Shown piece by piece: positions 36,944-44,347 of a DNA stretch of 64,000 nucleotides. The DNA comes from Tessaracoccus timonensis. GTDB lineage: Bacteria > Actinomycetota > Actinomycetes > Propionibacteriales > Propionibacteriaceae. The position numbers were made by a program, and so were the translations under genes. The stretch lies in the NCBI RefSeq assembly GCF_900343145.1, contig NZ_LT996886.1:496001-560000 (forward strand), read 5' to 3'. The stretch's first letter is position 1; the number at the start of each line of letters is the position of its first letter. A model generated the notes under the pieces. It did no database searches, was not told the origin of the DNA, and saw only the letters and a program-made list of their open reading frames with translations.

Positions 36944-37677
36944 GGGTTCACCTTCTTCGGGTTGAGCATACGGAACAGCCCGGCAAGCAGGAGTTCCTGT
37001 CTGTGCTGGTGGTCATCGAGTGCCGCGAAACGGGGGTCAGATTCGAGGGGGACGCGTTTTGCGTACGCCTTGTTGGCCGCGTGCATGACGGCGTTGGCGA
37101 GCGGGCCCACTTGGATGTCATCCAGCCATGCCTCGTCAAAACGGACCTCGCTGGGGCGGCCATCGGCGTCGAGCACCACGGTCGCACCCTCGTGCCGGCC
37201 GGTGAGGCGGCGCTGCGGCACCGCGGGCCGCTGCGCGGCTTCCTCCGCCGCTGCCGTGATCAGGCGCGAGTTCTCCTCGATCATGAGGCGCACGATCCGG
37301 AGGTTCTCGAGCGTAGGTTCGGGCAGCTCGCCGAGCTCCTCGTCGAAGTCTGGCAACTCGGCCTCCTTCGGAGAGGCGAGCCGCATCCCAGCCACATGGA
37401 ACGCTTGATTGAAGCTCCCAGCCAAGGTGTCGGAGCCCCGCAGCTTCTTGAACCAGTACGGGCTGACACGGACCTTCTCGAGGCGGCCATCGTCATCAAC
37501 CCAGATGCGCACGATGCCGTCGCCGAAGCCACCGTCGTCAACATCGCCCAACTCCAGCGGGCCATCCTCGTCGCCCGGGCCGAAGCTGCCGAGCGACTCC
37601 GAGTCTGCGCGCGCCTCGTCGCTCGCCAGCATCGGGGCGAGCGGGTCGTAGTCGTCGTCGAAGAACCCGCCGGTCAT
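36940..37677 (-). CDS. Double YbaB/EbfC-like protein
   Basis: 245 residues, ATG at 37677 (MTGGFFDDDYDPLAP). Two segments share one pattern: 55-98 (IVRIWVDDDGRLEKVRVS ... LAGSFNQAFHVAGM) and 164-208 (ATVVLDADGRPSEVRFDE ... LANAVMHAANKAYA). Both follow the YbaB/EbfC signature of a beta-rich V-D-x-D-G-R-x-x-x-V-R followed by a helix with regularly spaced Ala. YbaB is a homodimer of ~105 residues, so this could be a built-in pseudo-dimer. An acidic N-terminus and an acidic middle (ELPDFDEELGELPEPTLE) surround it. YbaB-like genes often stand at the head of actinobacterial ESX-type loci. First gene of the operon. Confidence 0.75.
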   Translation of the reverse strand: MTGGFFDDDYDPLAPMLASDEARADSESLGSFGPGDEDGPLELGDVDDGGFGDGIVRIWVDDDGRLEKVRVSPYWFKKLRGSDTLAGSFNQAFHVAGMRLASPKEAELPDFDEELGELPEPTLENLRIVRLMIEENSRLITAAAEEAAQRPAVPQRRLTGRHEGATVVLDADGRPSEVRFDEAWLDDIQVGPLANAVMHAANKAYAKRVPLESDPRFAALDDHQHRQELLLAGLFRMLNPKKVNP

Positions 37678-37774
37678 GTAGCCCAGTATTCCACCCGACG
37701 GGGTCAGCCCACCGGCCTCCACGTGCCAAACCTCACGGTCAGAACCGAGCCCCGCCGCGCGCCCAGAGTGGCGT

Positions 37775-39604
37775 TTACTCGACTGTGACCGACTTCGCGA
37801 GGTTGCGGGGTTGGTCGACGTCGTGGCCGAGCAGCGTGGCCATCTCGCAGGCAAAGAGCTGCAAAGGCACGATGGCTACGAGTGGCTGCAGCAGCGTCGA
37901 GACGCGCGGCAGCGCCAGGAAATCAGTGGCGTTGCGCCGCGCCTCGTCGTCGGAATCTTCTGCGAGCACGATGGTGCGCGCCCCGCGTGCCCGCACCTCG
38001 GCGATGTTGGCGATCACCTTGTCACGCAGCTGATCGCGCCCGGCCGGGGGCACCACGACGAACACCGGCAGCCCTTCGTGAATCAGCGCGATGGGGCCAT
38101 GCTTGAGCTCACCGGCAGCGAAGCCCTCAGCATGGATGTACGCCAGCTCCTTCAGCTTCAGCGCACCCTCGAGCGCTGCCGGGTAGCCGACGTGGCGGCC
38201 GAGGAACAGCATCGAGGGCTCGTCACGGATCTCCTTGGCGAGCGCGTAGTACTGCTCGGCGCCCTCCAAAATCCCCTGAATGAACGCGGGCATCCGCTCC
38301 AGCTCGTCGAGGATGGCAGCGATCTCGTCGCCGAACTTCATGCCGCGCACCTGCGCCAGGTAGAGGCCGAGCAAGTAACAGGCCACCAGCTGCGTGGTGA
38401 ACCCCTTCGTCGATGCCACACCAATTTCCGGGCCGGCGTGGGTGTAGATGACCGCGTCGGATTCGCGCGGAATCGTGGCGCCGTTCGTATTACAGATGGC
38501 CACCACTTTGGCGCCCTGCTCGCGGGCGTGCCGGATGGCCATGAGCGTGTCGGCGGTTTCGCCCGACTGCGAGATGGCGACGACGAGCGTGCCGGCGTCG
38601 ACGATGGGGTCGCGGTAGCGAAACTCGCTGGCCAGCTCCACTTCGCAGGCGATTCGCACCCAGTGCTCGATGGCGTACTTGGCGACGAAGCCCGCGTAGT
38701 ACGCGGTGCCGCACGCGATGATGACCACCTTGTTCACCCGTCGGAGCTCCTCGGGGCGGATCTGGAGTTCGTCGAGCACGAGCTCCCCGCGCTCATCTTG
38801 GCGGCCGAGCAGGGTGTCCGCGACGGCGGAAGGTTGCTCGAAAATCTCCTTGCGCATGAACCAGTCGAAACCCTGCTTCTCGGCGGCGCTCAGGTCCCAG
38901 TCGACGTGAAACTCCTTGTAGTCGGCGGGCTTGCCGTCGAAATCTGTGACGGTGATGCCGTCGGCGTCGAGCTCCACAATCTGGTCTTGCCCCAGCTCGA
39001 CGGCCTCGCGGGTGAACTCGATGAACGCGGCCACGTCGGATGCGAGGAAGAACTCACCCTCGCCCTTACCCACCACCAGTGGTGAGTTGCGACGGGCGGC
39101 GACGATGCGCTGCGGCTCCTCGGCATCGATAGCGACGAGCGTGAAGGCCCCCTCAAGTTGCGGCGCGACGGCGCGCATGGCCTCCGTGAGCCCCTTGCCG
39201 GAGCGCACTTCACGGTTCAGCAGGTGGGCAGCCACCTCGGAGTCAGTCTCCGACGTGAACTCCTCGTCGAACTGCTCGCGCAGCGCGGCGTGATTCTCGA
39301 TGATGCCGTTGTGCACGACGGCGATACGCCCGGCCACGTGGGGGTGGGAGTTGGCGTCGGTGGGTGCGCCATGGGTGGCCCAGCGAGTGTGGCCGATGGC
39401 GACGTCGGTCTGGCCAAGCGGCTCCGCTTCGATGGCGGCTTCGAGATTGGCGATCTTCCCCGCCCGCTTCCGCCATTCGATGCGCCCGCCGCTGGCGACG
39501 GCGACGCCCGCCGAGTCGTACCCGCGGTACTCCAGCCTTCTCAGCCCGGAGATCACCACGTCCTTGGCGTTTCGGGGGCCTACATATCCAACAATTCCGC
39601 ACAT
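37775..39604 (-). CDS. glmS: Glutamine-fructose-6-phosphate aminotransferase (isomerizing)
   Basis: Makes glucosamine-6-phosphate for cell wall synthesis. 609 residues; start ATG 39604 so that the nucleophile Cys follows Met directly (MCGIVGYVGPRNAKDVV). Glutaminase domain at 1-~235 (HTRWATHGAPTDANSHPH), two SIS isomerase domains at ~285-609 (ISQSGETADTLMAI, LEGALKLKELAYIHAEGFAAGELKHGPIAL type motifs, DQPRNLAKSVTVE at the C-terminus). The upstream open frame beyond 39604 is not part of the gene. Divergent from coaA with 142 bp between. No glmS ribozyme is visible. Confidence 0.96.
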   Translation of the reverse strand: MCGIVGYVGPRNAKDVVISGLRRLEYRGYDSAGVAVASGGRIEWRKRAGKIANLEAAIEAEPLGQTDVAIGHTRWATHGAPTDANSHPHVAGRIAVVHNGIIENHAALREQFDEEFTSETDSEVAAHLLNREVRSGKGLTEAMRAVAPQLEGAFTLVAIDAEEPQRIVAARRNSPLVVGKGEGEFFLASDVAAFIEFTREAVELGQDQIVELDADGITVTDFDGKPADYKEFHVDWDLSAAEKQGFDWFMRKEIFEQPSAVADTLLGRQDERGELVLDELQIRPEELRRVNKVVIIACGTAYYAGFVAKYAIEHWVRIACEVELASEFRYRDPIVDAGTLVVAISQSGETADTLMAIRHAREQGAKVVAICNTNGATIPRESDAVIYTHAGPEIGVASTKGFTTQLVACYLLGLYLAQVRGMKFGDEIAAILDELERMPAFIQGILEGAEQYYALAKEIRDEPSMLFLGRHVGYPAALEGALKLKELAYIHAEGFAAGELKHGPIALIHEGLPVFVVVPPAGRDQLRDKVIANIAEVRARGARTIVLAEDSDDEARRNATDFLALPRVSTLLQPLVAIVPLQLFACEMATLLGHDVDQPRNLAKSVTVE

Positions 39605-39746
39605 GAACCCAAAATGTACAGCATGATTGCGCGTTTCTTGACATCCGGCACGCATCCTGCTGTGTACCGCTTTGTCGACATCTTTTGGTGGCAAAGGGCG
39701 CGCCGGTAGGCTGGTATGAACACCGGATTTCCGCGAAGGAGGCCTC

Positions 39747-40679
39747 GTGGCCGAGCCGTACGTCACGCTCAAACGCAGCAGCTGGGCTGCGCTGTCAGAT
39801 CTCACGTCCATCCGCCTCGACGAGGAAACGCTTGCCAAGCTTCGCGGCATCGGCGACCCCACCAGCCTCGAAGACGTCGCCGAGGTCTACCGCCCGCTCA
39901 CCCAGCTGCTCTACCTCACCTTCGAGAACGCCAGCCGCCTCAACGAGGAGCGCAACAAGTTCCTCGCGCTGCACGAGCGCCGCACACCATTCGTGATCGC
40001 GGTGGCGGGTTCGGTGGCCGTCGGAAAATCGACGGTCTCCCGGCTGCTGCAGGAACTGCTCCCCCAAGCGCCGGGCTCCCCCAAAGTCGACCTCGTCACC
40101 ACCGACGGCTTCCTACGCCCCAACGCGGAACTCCAGCGACGAGGCATGCTCGCCCGCAAGGGCTTCCCCCAGTCGTACGACCGCAAGAAACTACTGCGCT
40201 TCCTCATGGACGTGAAATCCGGCGACGAGCACGTCGAGGCGCCCGTCTATTCCCACTCGAAGTACGACATCATCGAGGGCGAGTCCATCGTCGTGGAATC
40301 CCCTGACATCCTCATCATCGAGGGCCTCAACGTGCTCCAGCCGGCGCGCGTTGAAAAGGACGGGCGCGCAGGACTTTCGGTGAGCGACTTCTTCGACTTT
40401 TCCGTGTTCGTCGATGCCGACGAAACCGATATCAAGAGCTGGTTTACGGATCGTTTCTTGGAATTGAAGCGACGCTGCACGGGCGCACCCGACGATTTCT
40501 ACACCCAATTCCTACACATGAACGACGAGCAAGCCACGCAGTTTGCGTACGGGGTGTGGGACGAAATTAATGGGCCGAACCTGCGTCACAACATTGAGCC
40601 GACGAAGGGACGCGCCACCGCGATTTTGCGCAAGGGGCCCGACCACCACATTGAGGAAATATCAATCCGCAAGGTGTGA
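39747..40679 (+). CDS. coaA: Pantothenate kinase type I
   Basis: First step of coenzyme A synthesis. 310 residues, GTG start with AAGGAGG seven bases upstream. P-loop VAGSVAVGKSTVSRLLQEL near residue 90, then TTDGFLRPNAELQ, the substrate part FPQSYDRKKLLRFL, and LIIEGLNVLQ. The end NLRHNIEPTKGRATAILRKG is typical for CoaA. In E. coli the type I enzyme is feedback-inhibited by CoA; the same is expected here. Confidence 0.95.
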   Translation: MAEPYVTLKRSSWAALSDLTSIRLDEETLAKLRGIGDPTSLEDVAEVYRPLTQLLYLTFENASRLNEERNKFLALHERRTPFVIAVAGSVAVGKSTVSRLLQELLPQAPGSPKVDLVTTDGFLRPNAELQRRGMLARKGFPQSYDRKKLLRFLMDVKSGDEHVEAPVYSHSKYDIIEGESIVVESPDILIIEGLNVLQPARVEKDGRAGLSVSDFFDFSVFVDADETDIKSWFTDRFLELKRRCTGAPDDFYTQFLHMNDEQATQFAYGVWDEINGPNLRHNIEPTKGRATAILRKGPDHHIEEISIRKV

Positions 40680-40730
40680 CGCCTCCATCCGCCCGCAGTG
40701 GCTGCGCCGCGAGCGTCTACACTGACCGGC

Positions 40731-42158
40731 ATGAGTGACTCGAACACCAATCGCCGCGACCCGTACTCGGAGAAGTTCAAGAAATTTATCGTCTCGGGGT
40801 GGGAACCCTATTCCGACGAACTGCCGACGGAGCTGGCGTCGGCGCCATGGGCGGCCAAGCGGCGGCAGGCCATCGTCGAGCAGAACCCGGGGGCGACGCT
40901 GGTGTTCCCCGCGGGCCCACTCAAGGTGCGAGCCAACGACACCGACTACCGCTTCCGCCCGCACACCGCGTTCGCGTACTACACGGGCTTGGGCGAGGAC
41001 AGGGAACCCGACGCAGTGCTCGTCGTGAGCGAATCGGAGTCGGTGTTGTTCTTCCGTCCGCGCGCCCCACGCACCGACCGCGAGTTTTACGCCGACGCCC
41101 GCTACGGCGAGATGTGGGTAGGCCAGCGCGACTCCCTCGACGAGATGGCGAGCCTCACCGGCCTCGAGAGCCGCGACGTGCGCTCCCTCGAGGAATACCT
41201 CGCCGGGCGCGACAACCTGCGCGTCGTGCGCGAAGCAGACCCTGGGGTGACGGAGCTCGTCGACCGCGTGCGAGGTGGTGCCGACGAGGAGGCCGACGCG
41301 GAACTGCATCGTCTAGCCTCATCGCAGCGATTCGTGAAGGATCAGTACGAGATCGACGAGATGGGGCGCGCCATCGCCGCCACAAAGGTGGGCTTCGACG
41401 CGGTCATCCGGGAGCTCCCCAACGCGGTGGCGAACGGGCGCGGTGAGCGCTGGGTTGAGGGCATCTTCGCGCTCCATGCGCGCCACCTGGGCAACGCCGT
41501 CGGCTACGACACCATCGCGGCCGGCGCAGACCACGCCAATACGCTCCACTGGATCGTCAACGACGGCGACCTCGCCGACGGCGACCTGTTACTGCTCGAC
41601 GCGGGCGTCGAAGTGAACTCGCTGTACACCGCCGACATCACCCGCACGCTGCCCGTCGGAGGAACGTTCACGCCCGAACAACGTCGGGTCTACGACGCCG
41701 TGCTGCGCGCGCAGCAGGCCGGCATCGACGCCTGCGTGGCGGGGCAACCTTGGAAGGACGTGCACGCCGCGTCGATCCGGGTGGTGGCCGAGTTCTGTGA
41801 GGAGCTGGGCATCCTACCGGTGAGCGTCGATGAGTCGGTGTCCGAAGAGGGCGGACAGCACCGTCGCTGGATGGTGCACGGCACGTCGCACCACCTCGGG
41901 CTCGACGTGCATGACTGCGCGCACGCGTCGCGCGAGGACTACCGCGAGGGCACCATGCAGCCGGGGATGATCATCACGGTCGAACCGGGCATCTACTTCA
42001 AGTCCACGGATCTGCTTGTGCCCGAAGAGTACCGCGGCATCGGGGTGCGCATTGAAGATGACGTGCTCATCACCGAGGACGGCCCCGTCGTGTTGAGTGA
42101 CGCGTTCCCCCGCACCGCGGACGACGTCGAGGCCTGGATCGCGCGCCTGCAGGGCTGA
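40731..42158 (+). CDS. pepP: Xaa-Pro aminopeptidase
   Basis: 475 residues from ATG 40731. An N-terminal creatinase-like domain (about 35-200) precedes the pita-bread metallopeptidase domain. All five metal ligands are present: D in LLLDAGVE, D in ADITRT, H in HGTSHHLGLDVHD, E in ITVEPGIYF and E in GVRIEDDVL. Cleaves the N-terminal residue before proline; cytoplasmic. The size with an N-terminal extension fits the aminopeptidase P subgroup. Confidence 0.92.
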   Translation: MSDSNTNRRDPYSEKFKKFIVSGWEPYSDELPTELASAPWAAKRRQAIVEQNPGATLVFPAGPLKVRANDTDYRFRPHTAFAYYTGLGEDREPDAVLVVSESESVLFFRPRAPRTDREFYADARYGEMWVGQRDSLDEMASLTGLESRDVRSLEEYLAGRDNLRVVREADPGVTELVDRVRGGADEEADAELHRLASSQRFVKDQYEIDEMGRAIAATKVGFDAVIRELPNAVANGRGERWVEGIFALHARHLGNAVGYDTIAAGADHANTLHWIVNDGDLADGDLLLLDAGVEVNSLYTADITRTLPVGGTFTPEQRRVYDAVLRAQQAGIDACVAGQPWKDVHAASIRVVAEFCEELGILPVSVDESVSEEGGQHRRWMVHGTSHHLGLDVHDCAHASREDYREGTMQPGMIITVEPGIYFKSTDLLVPEEYRGIGVRIEDDVLITEDGPVVLSDAFPRTADDVEAWIARLQG

Positions 42159-42190
42159 CAGGCTGGCCGGAGCCACGAGTACCCCGAACG

Positions 42191-42275
42191 CAAACTGCAA
42201 AACTCGCCATCAGCGGGAAGCGTCACGCGTAGATCATGCGTGAGGCCTCGAACTGATGGCGAGTTTTGCAGTTTG
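42191..42275. repeat. 85-bp near-palindrome (hairpin C)
   Basis: 23-bp perfect outer stem (42191-42213 with 42253-42275) beginning CAAACTGCAAAACTCGCC, and a partly paired 39-nt interior (GCGTCACGC with GCGTGAGGC). It shares its outer arms with hairpins D and E but has a different interior of exactly the same length. It stands between pepP and the stress protein gene. Confidence 0.88.
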
Positions 42276-42322
42276 GTACTCGACGCACCTGCCCCTTCCA
42301 CCCCACCGGCTAGCCTGGGGGC

Positions 42323-42841
42323 ATGACGGTGAACGGCGGACGACACATGCGCGGAAGAATGCAGGAGCGTTTTCGGTTGCAATTTCCCCAATCGTTAGGG
42401 GAATTCACCCACTACGAAGACGCGCAGGCCGCGGTGGATTTTCTGTCCGACAAGGGGTTCCCCGTCCAGAACCTGCTTATCGTCGGCACCGATCTGCGCC
42501 TGGTGGAGCGCGTCGTAGGACGCCGCACCTGGGGACGCGTGCTCGGCCAAGGCGCACTCTCCGGCATCACCACCGGCATGATCCTCGGCCTGCTGCTCAT
42601 GCTGGTCTTTGGCGGCGACAACCCCCTCCCCTTACTGACGATGGGTTTGGCACTCGGCATCGTCATGGGCGTGCTCACCGCCGGCCTCGGCTACTCGCTC
42701 ACGCAGGGCAAACGAGACTTCGATTCGATGAGCCAAACCGTCGCCGGCAAATACGAGGTGCTGGTGGAGCACAACATGCTTGAGCAAGCGAAGGACACGC
42801 TCGCCGAGATGCCCGGCTACCGGGCGCGGCACTTCAACTGA
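42323..42841 (+). CDS. YflT-like general stress protein with two membrane segments
   Basis: 172 residues. The N-terminal segment EFTHYEDAQAAVDFLSDKGFPVQNLLIVGTDL is the YflT/GSP17M-type alpha-beta unit. Two hydrophobic segments follow (ALSGITTGMILGLLLMLVFGG and LLTMGLALGIVMGVLTAGLG), then a second short alpha-beta unit (YEVLVEHNMLEQAKDTLAEM). The gly-rich pair of membrane helices is common in this family. Exact role is unknown; expression under general stress is the usual finding. Confidence 0.8.
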   Translation: MTVNGGRHMRGRMQERFRLQFPQSLGEFTHYEDAQAAVDFLSDKGFPVQNLLIVGTDLRLVERVVGRRTWGRVLGQGALSGITTGMILGLLLMLVFGGDNPLPLLTMGLALGIVMGVLTAGLGYSLTQGKRDFDSMSQTVAGKYEVLVEHNMLEQAKDTLAEMPGYRARHFN

Positions 42842-42856
42842 CGCGTTGCCAGCTTC

Positions 42857-43378
42857 TTACTCGACGGAGACCAGGTCGCAGACGAAGATCAGCGTCTCGT
42901 TCGGGCCGATCACGCCATCCACTCCCTGGCTGCCGTAGGCCATCTCGGGCGGGATGGTGATGCGACGGCGTCCGCCCACCTTCATACCTTGTAGGCCCTC
43001 GTCCCAGCCCTGGATGACCATGCCCTTACCAACCTGGAACTCCAGCGGCTCGCCGCGGCTCCAGGAGGAGTCGAATTCATCACCCGTGCTCCAGGAGACG
43101 CCGACGTAGTGCACCTGGAGGGTGCTCCCCTTCGTGGCTTCGGCGCCGCCGCCCACAATGTCGTCTTCGATCTTGAGCTCAGCCGGCGGGTTACCCTCGG
43201 GCACTTCGACGGTGGGTGCCTTCCGGCTGTCGGGCACCGCGGTGGGGGCTCCGTCGGAGGAGGTGTCGGCGGAGGGGGCCTCGGAGGCGCCGTCGGAGGA
43301 GGTGTCACCACCGCAGGCAGCCAGCGTGGTGCCCGCCGCGAGGGCGCTGAGAACGGACAGCATGGTGCGGCGTCGCAT
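42857..43378 (-). CDS. FKBP-type peptidyl-prolyl isomerase lipoprotein
   Basis: 173 residues. Lipoprotein signal RRTMLSVLSALAAGTTLAAC, followed by an Asp/Ser/Ala-rich linker. The FKBP domain at about 65-173 has VHYVGVSWSTGDEFDSSW, PLEFQVGKGMVIQGWDEGL and RITIPPEMAYG. Assists folding of exported proteins at the outer face of the membrane. Converges with the stress protein gene (15 bp between the stops). Confidence 0.92.
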   Translation of the reverse strand: MRRRTMLSVLSALAAGTTLAACGGDTSSDGASEAPSADTSSDGAPTAVPDSRKAPTVEVPEGNPPAELKIEDDIVGGGAEATKGSTLQVHYVGVSWSTGDEFDSSWSRGEPLEFQVGKGMVIQGWDEGLQGMKVGGRRRITIPPEMAYGSQGVDGVIGPNETLIFVCDLVSVE

Positions 43379-43499
43379 CAGGCAACACCTCGATCCAGTC
43401 GTACAGCCAGAAGCTTCATCATGCGAGAGAGCCTAGTCGGATGCATGCATTTTCCGTACCTCACGTGCCCGGCAGTTTGGGTGCAGGTAAGTTATTTGT

Positions 43500-44345
43500 A
43501 TGGAACTGACGTGGCACACCTACAACCCCGATTCCGACGCTGACCGCCTCCTCATCGTCGCCGGCAGCCTAGGCGGCGACACCGCGCACCAGTGGAACCA
43601 GGTGGCGGGGCACCTCGCCAAGGATGCCGTCGTGGTGTTTTGTTACCTGCCGGGCCAGGGCATGGGGGCGCCATGGAACGACGCGATGGAGCCGACGATG
43701 GAGGCCCTGGCCGCGTCGCTCGCCGAGACCGTCGAAAACATCATCAAGCACTTCCCCGATAGGTCGACGTTCTTCGCCGGGCTTTCTCTGTCCGGTGCGC
43801 TCGGCATGTACCTCGCCCGCGACCACAGTGACCTATTGGAGGGCGTCATCGTCGTCGCTTCGGCTGCCACCATCGGCACCCCCGAAACGTGGCTCGAGCG
43901 CGCGGAACTCGTCGAGCGCGACGGCACAGTCAGTCTTGTCACGAGCACCCAGGACCGCTGGTTCACGCCCGACTTCGTCGCCGAGGAGCCCGGCAAGGTG
44001 GCTGCCATCATGGAGGGGCTCGCCGCTTCCGACGACTACTCGTACGCGCAGCTCTGCCGCTGCCTCGCCACCTACGACTTCCGGGGCGACCTCCACAAGC
44101 TCTACACCCCCATCATGCTGATCTCCGGGGAGAAGGACGAGTCGCATCCCATCGCAGATCTCGAGGTGGTGCTGGAATCGGCACCTGGAGCGGACATGCG
44201 CATCGTGCCCGACGTCGCCCACCAGGTGACCGTCGCCGCGCCGGGCACCGTCGCCGACATCATCCGCAGTTTCTTCCGACGGCTCCGGCAGCAGCATTGG
44301 TCGGTGTACGACATCACCGACGGTGACACCCGCCTGGGGCACTAA
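43500..44345 (+). CDS. Alpha/beta-hydrolase
   Basis: 281 residues. The nucleophile elbow is FAGLSLSGALGMYLARD (G-x-S-x-G), the acid is probably in LISGEKDESHP and the catalytic His in PDVAHQVTVAAPG. Size and cap layout resemble enol-lactonase/bromoperoxidase-like hydrolases. Substrate unknown. It ends 2 bp from the stop of the converging multicopper protein gene. Confidence 0.82.
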   Translation: MELTWHTYNPDSDADRLLIVAGSLGGDTAHQWNQVAGHLAKDAVVVFCYLPGQGMGAPWNDAMEPTMEALAASLAETVENIIKHFPDRSTFFAGLSLSGALGMYLARDHSDLLEGVIVVASAATIGTPETWLERAELVERDGTVSLVTSTQDRWFTPDFVAEEPGKVAAIMEGLAASDDYSYAQLCRCLATYDFRGDLHKLYTPIMLISGEKDESHPIADLEVVLESAPGADMRIVPDVAHQVTVAAPGTVADIIRSFFRRLRQQHWSVYDITDGDTRLGH

Positions 44346-44347
44346 GT

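Noticed and set aside
39605..39746. glmS ribozyme or riboswitch before glmS
   Set aside because: No conserved ribozyme core seen; the gap is 142 bp shared with divergent coaA.
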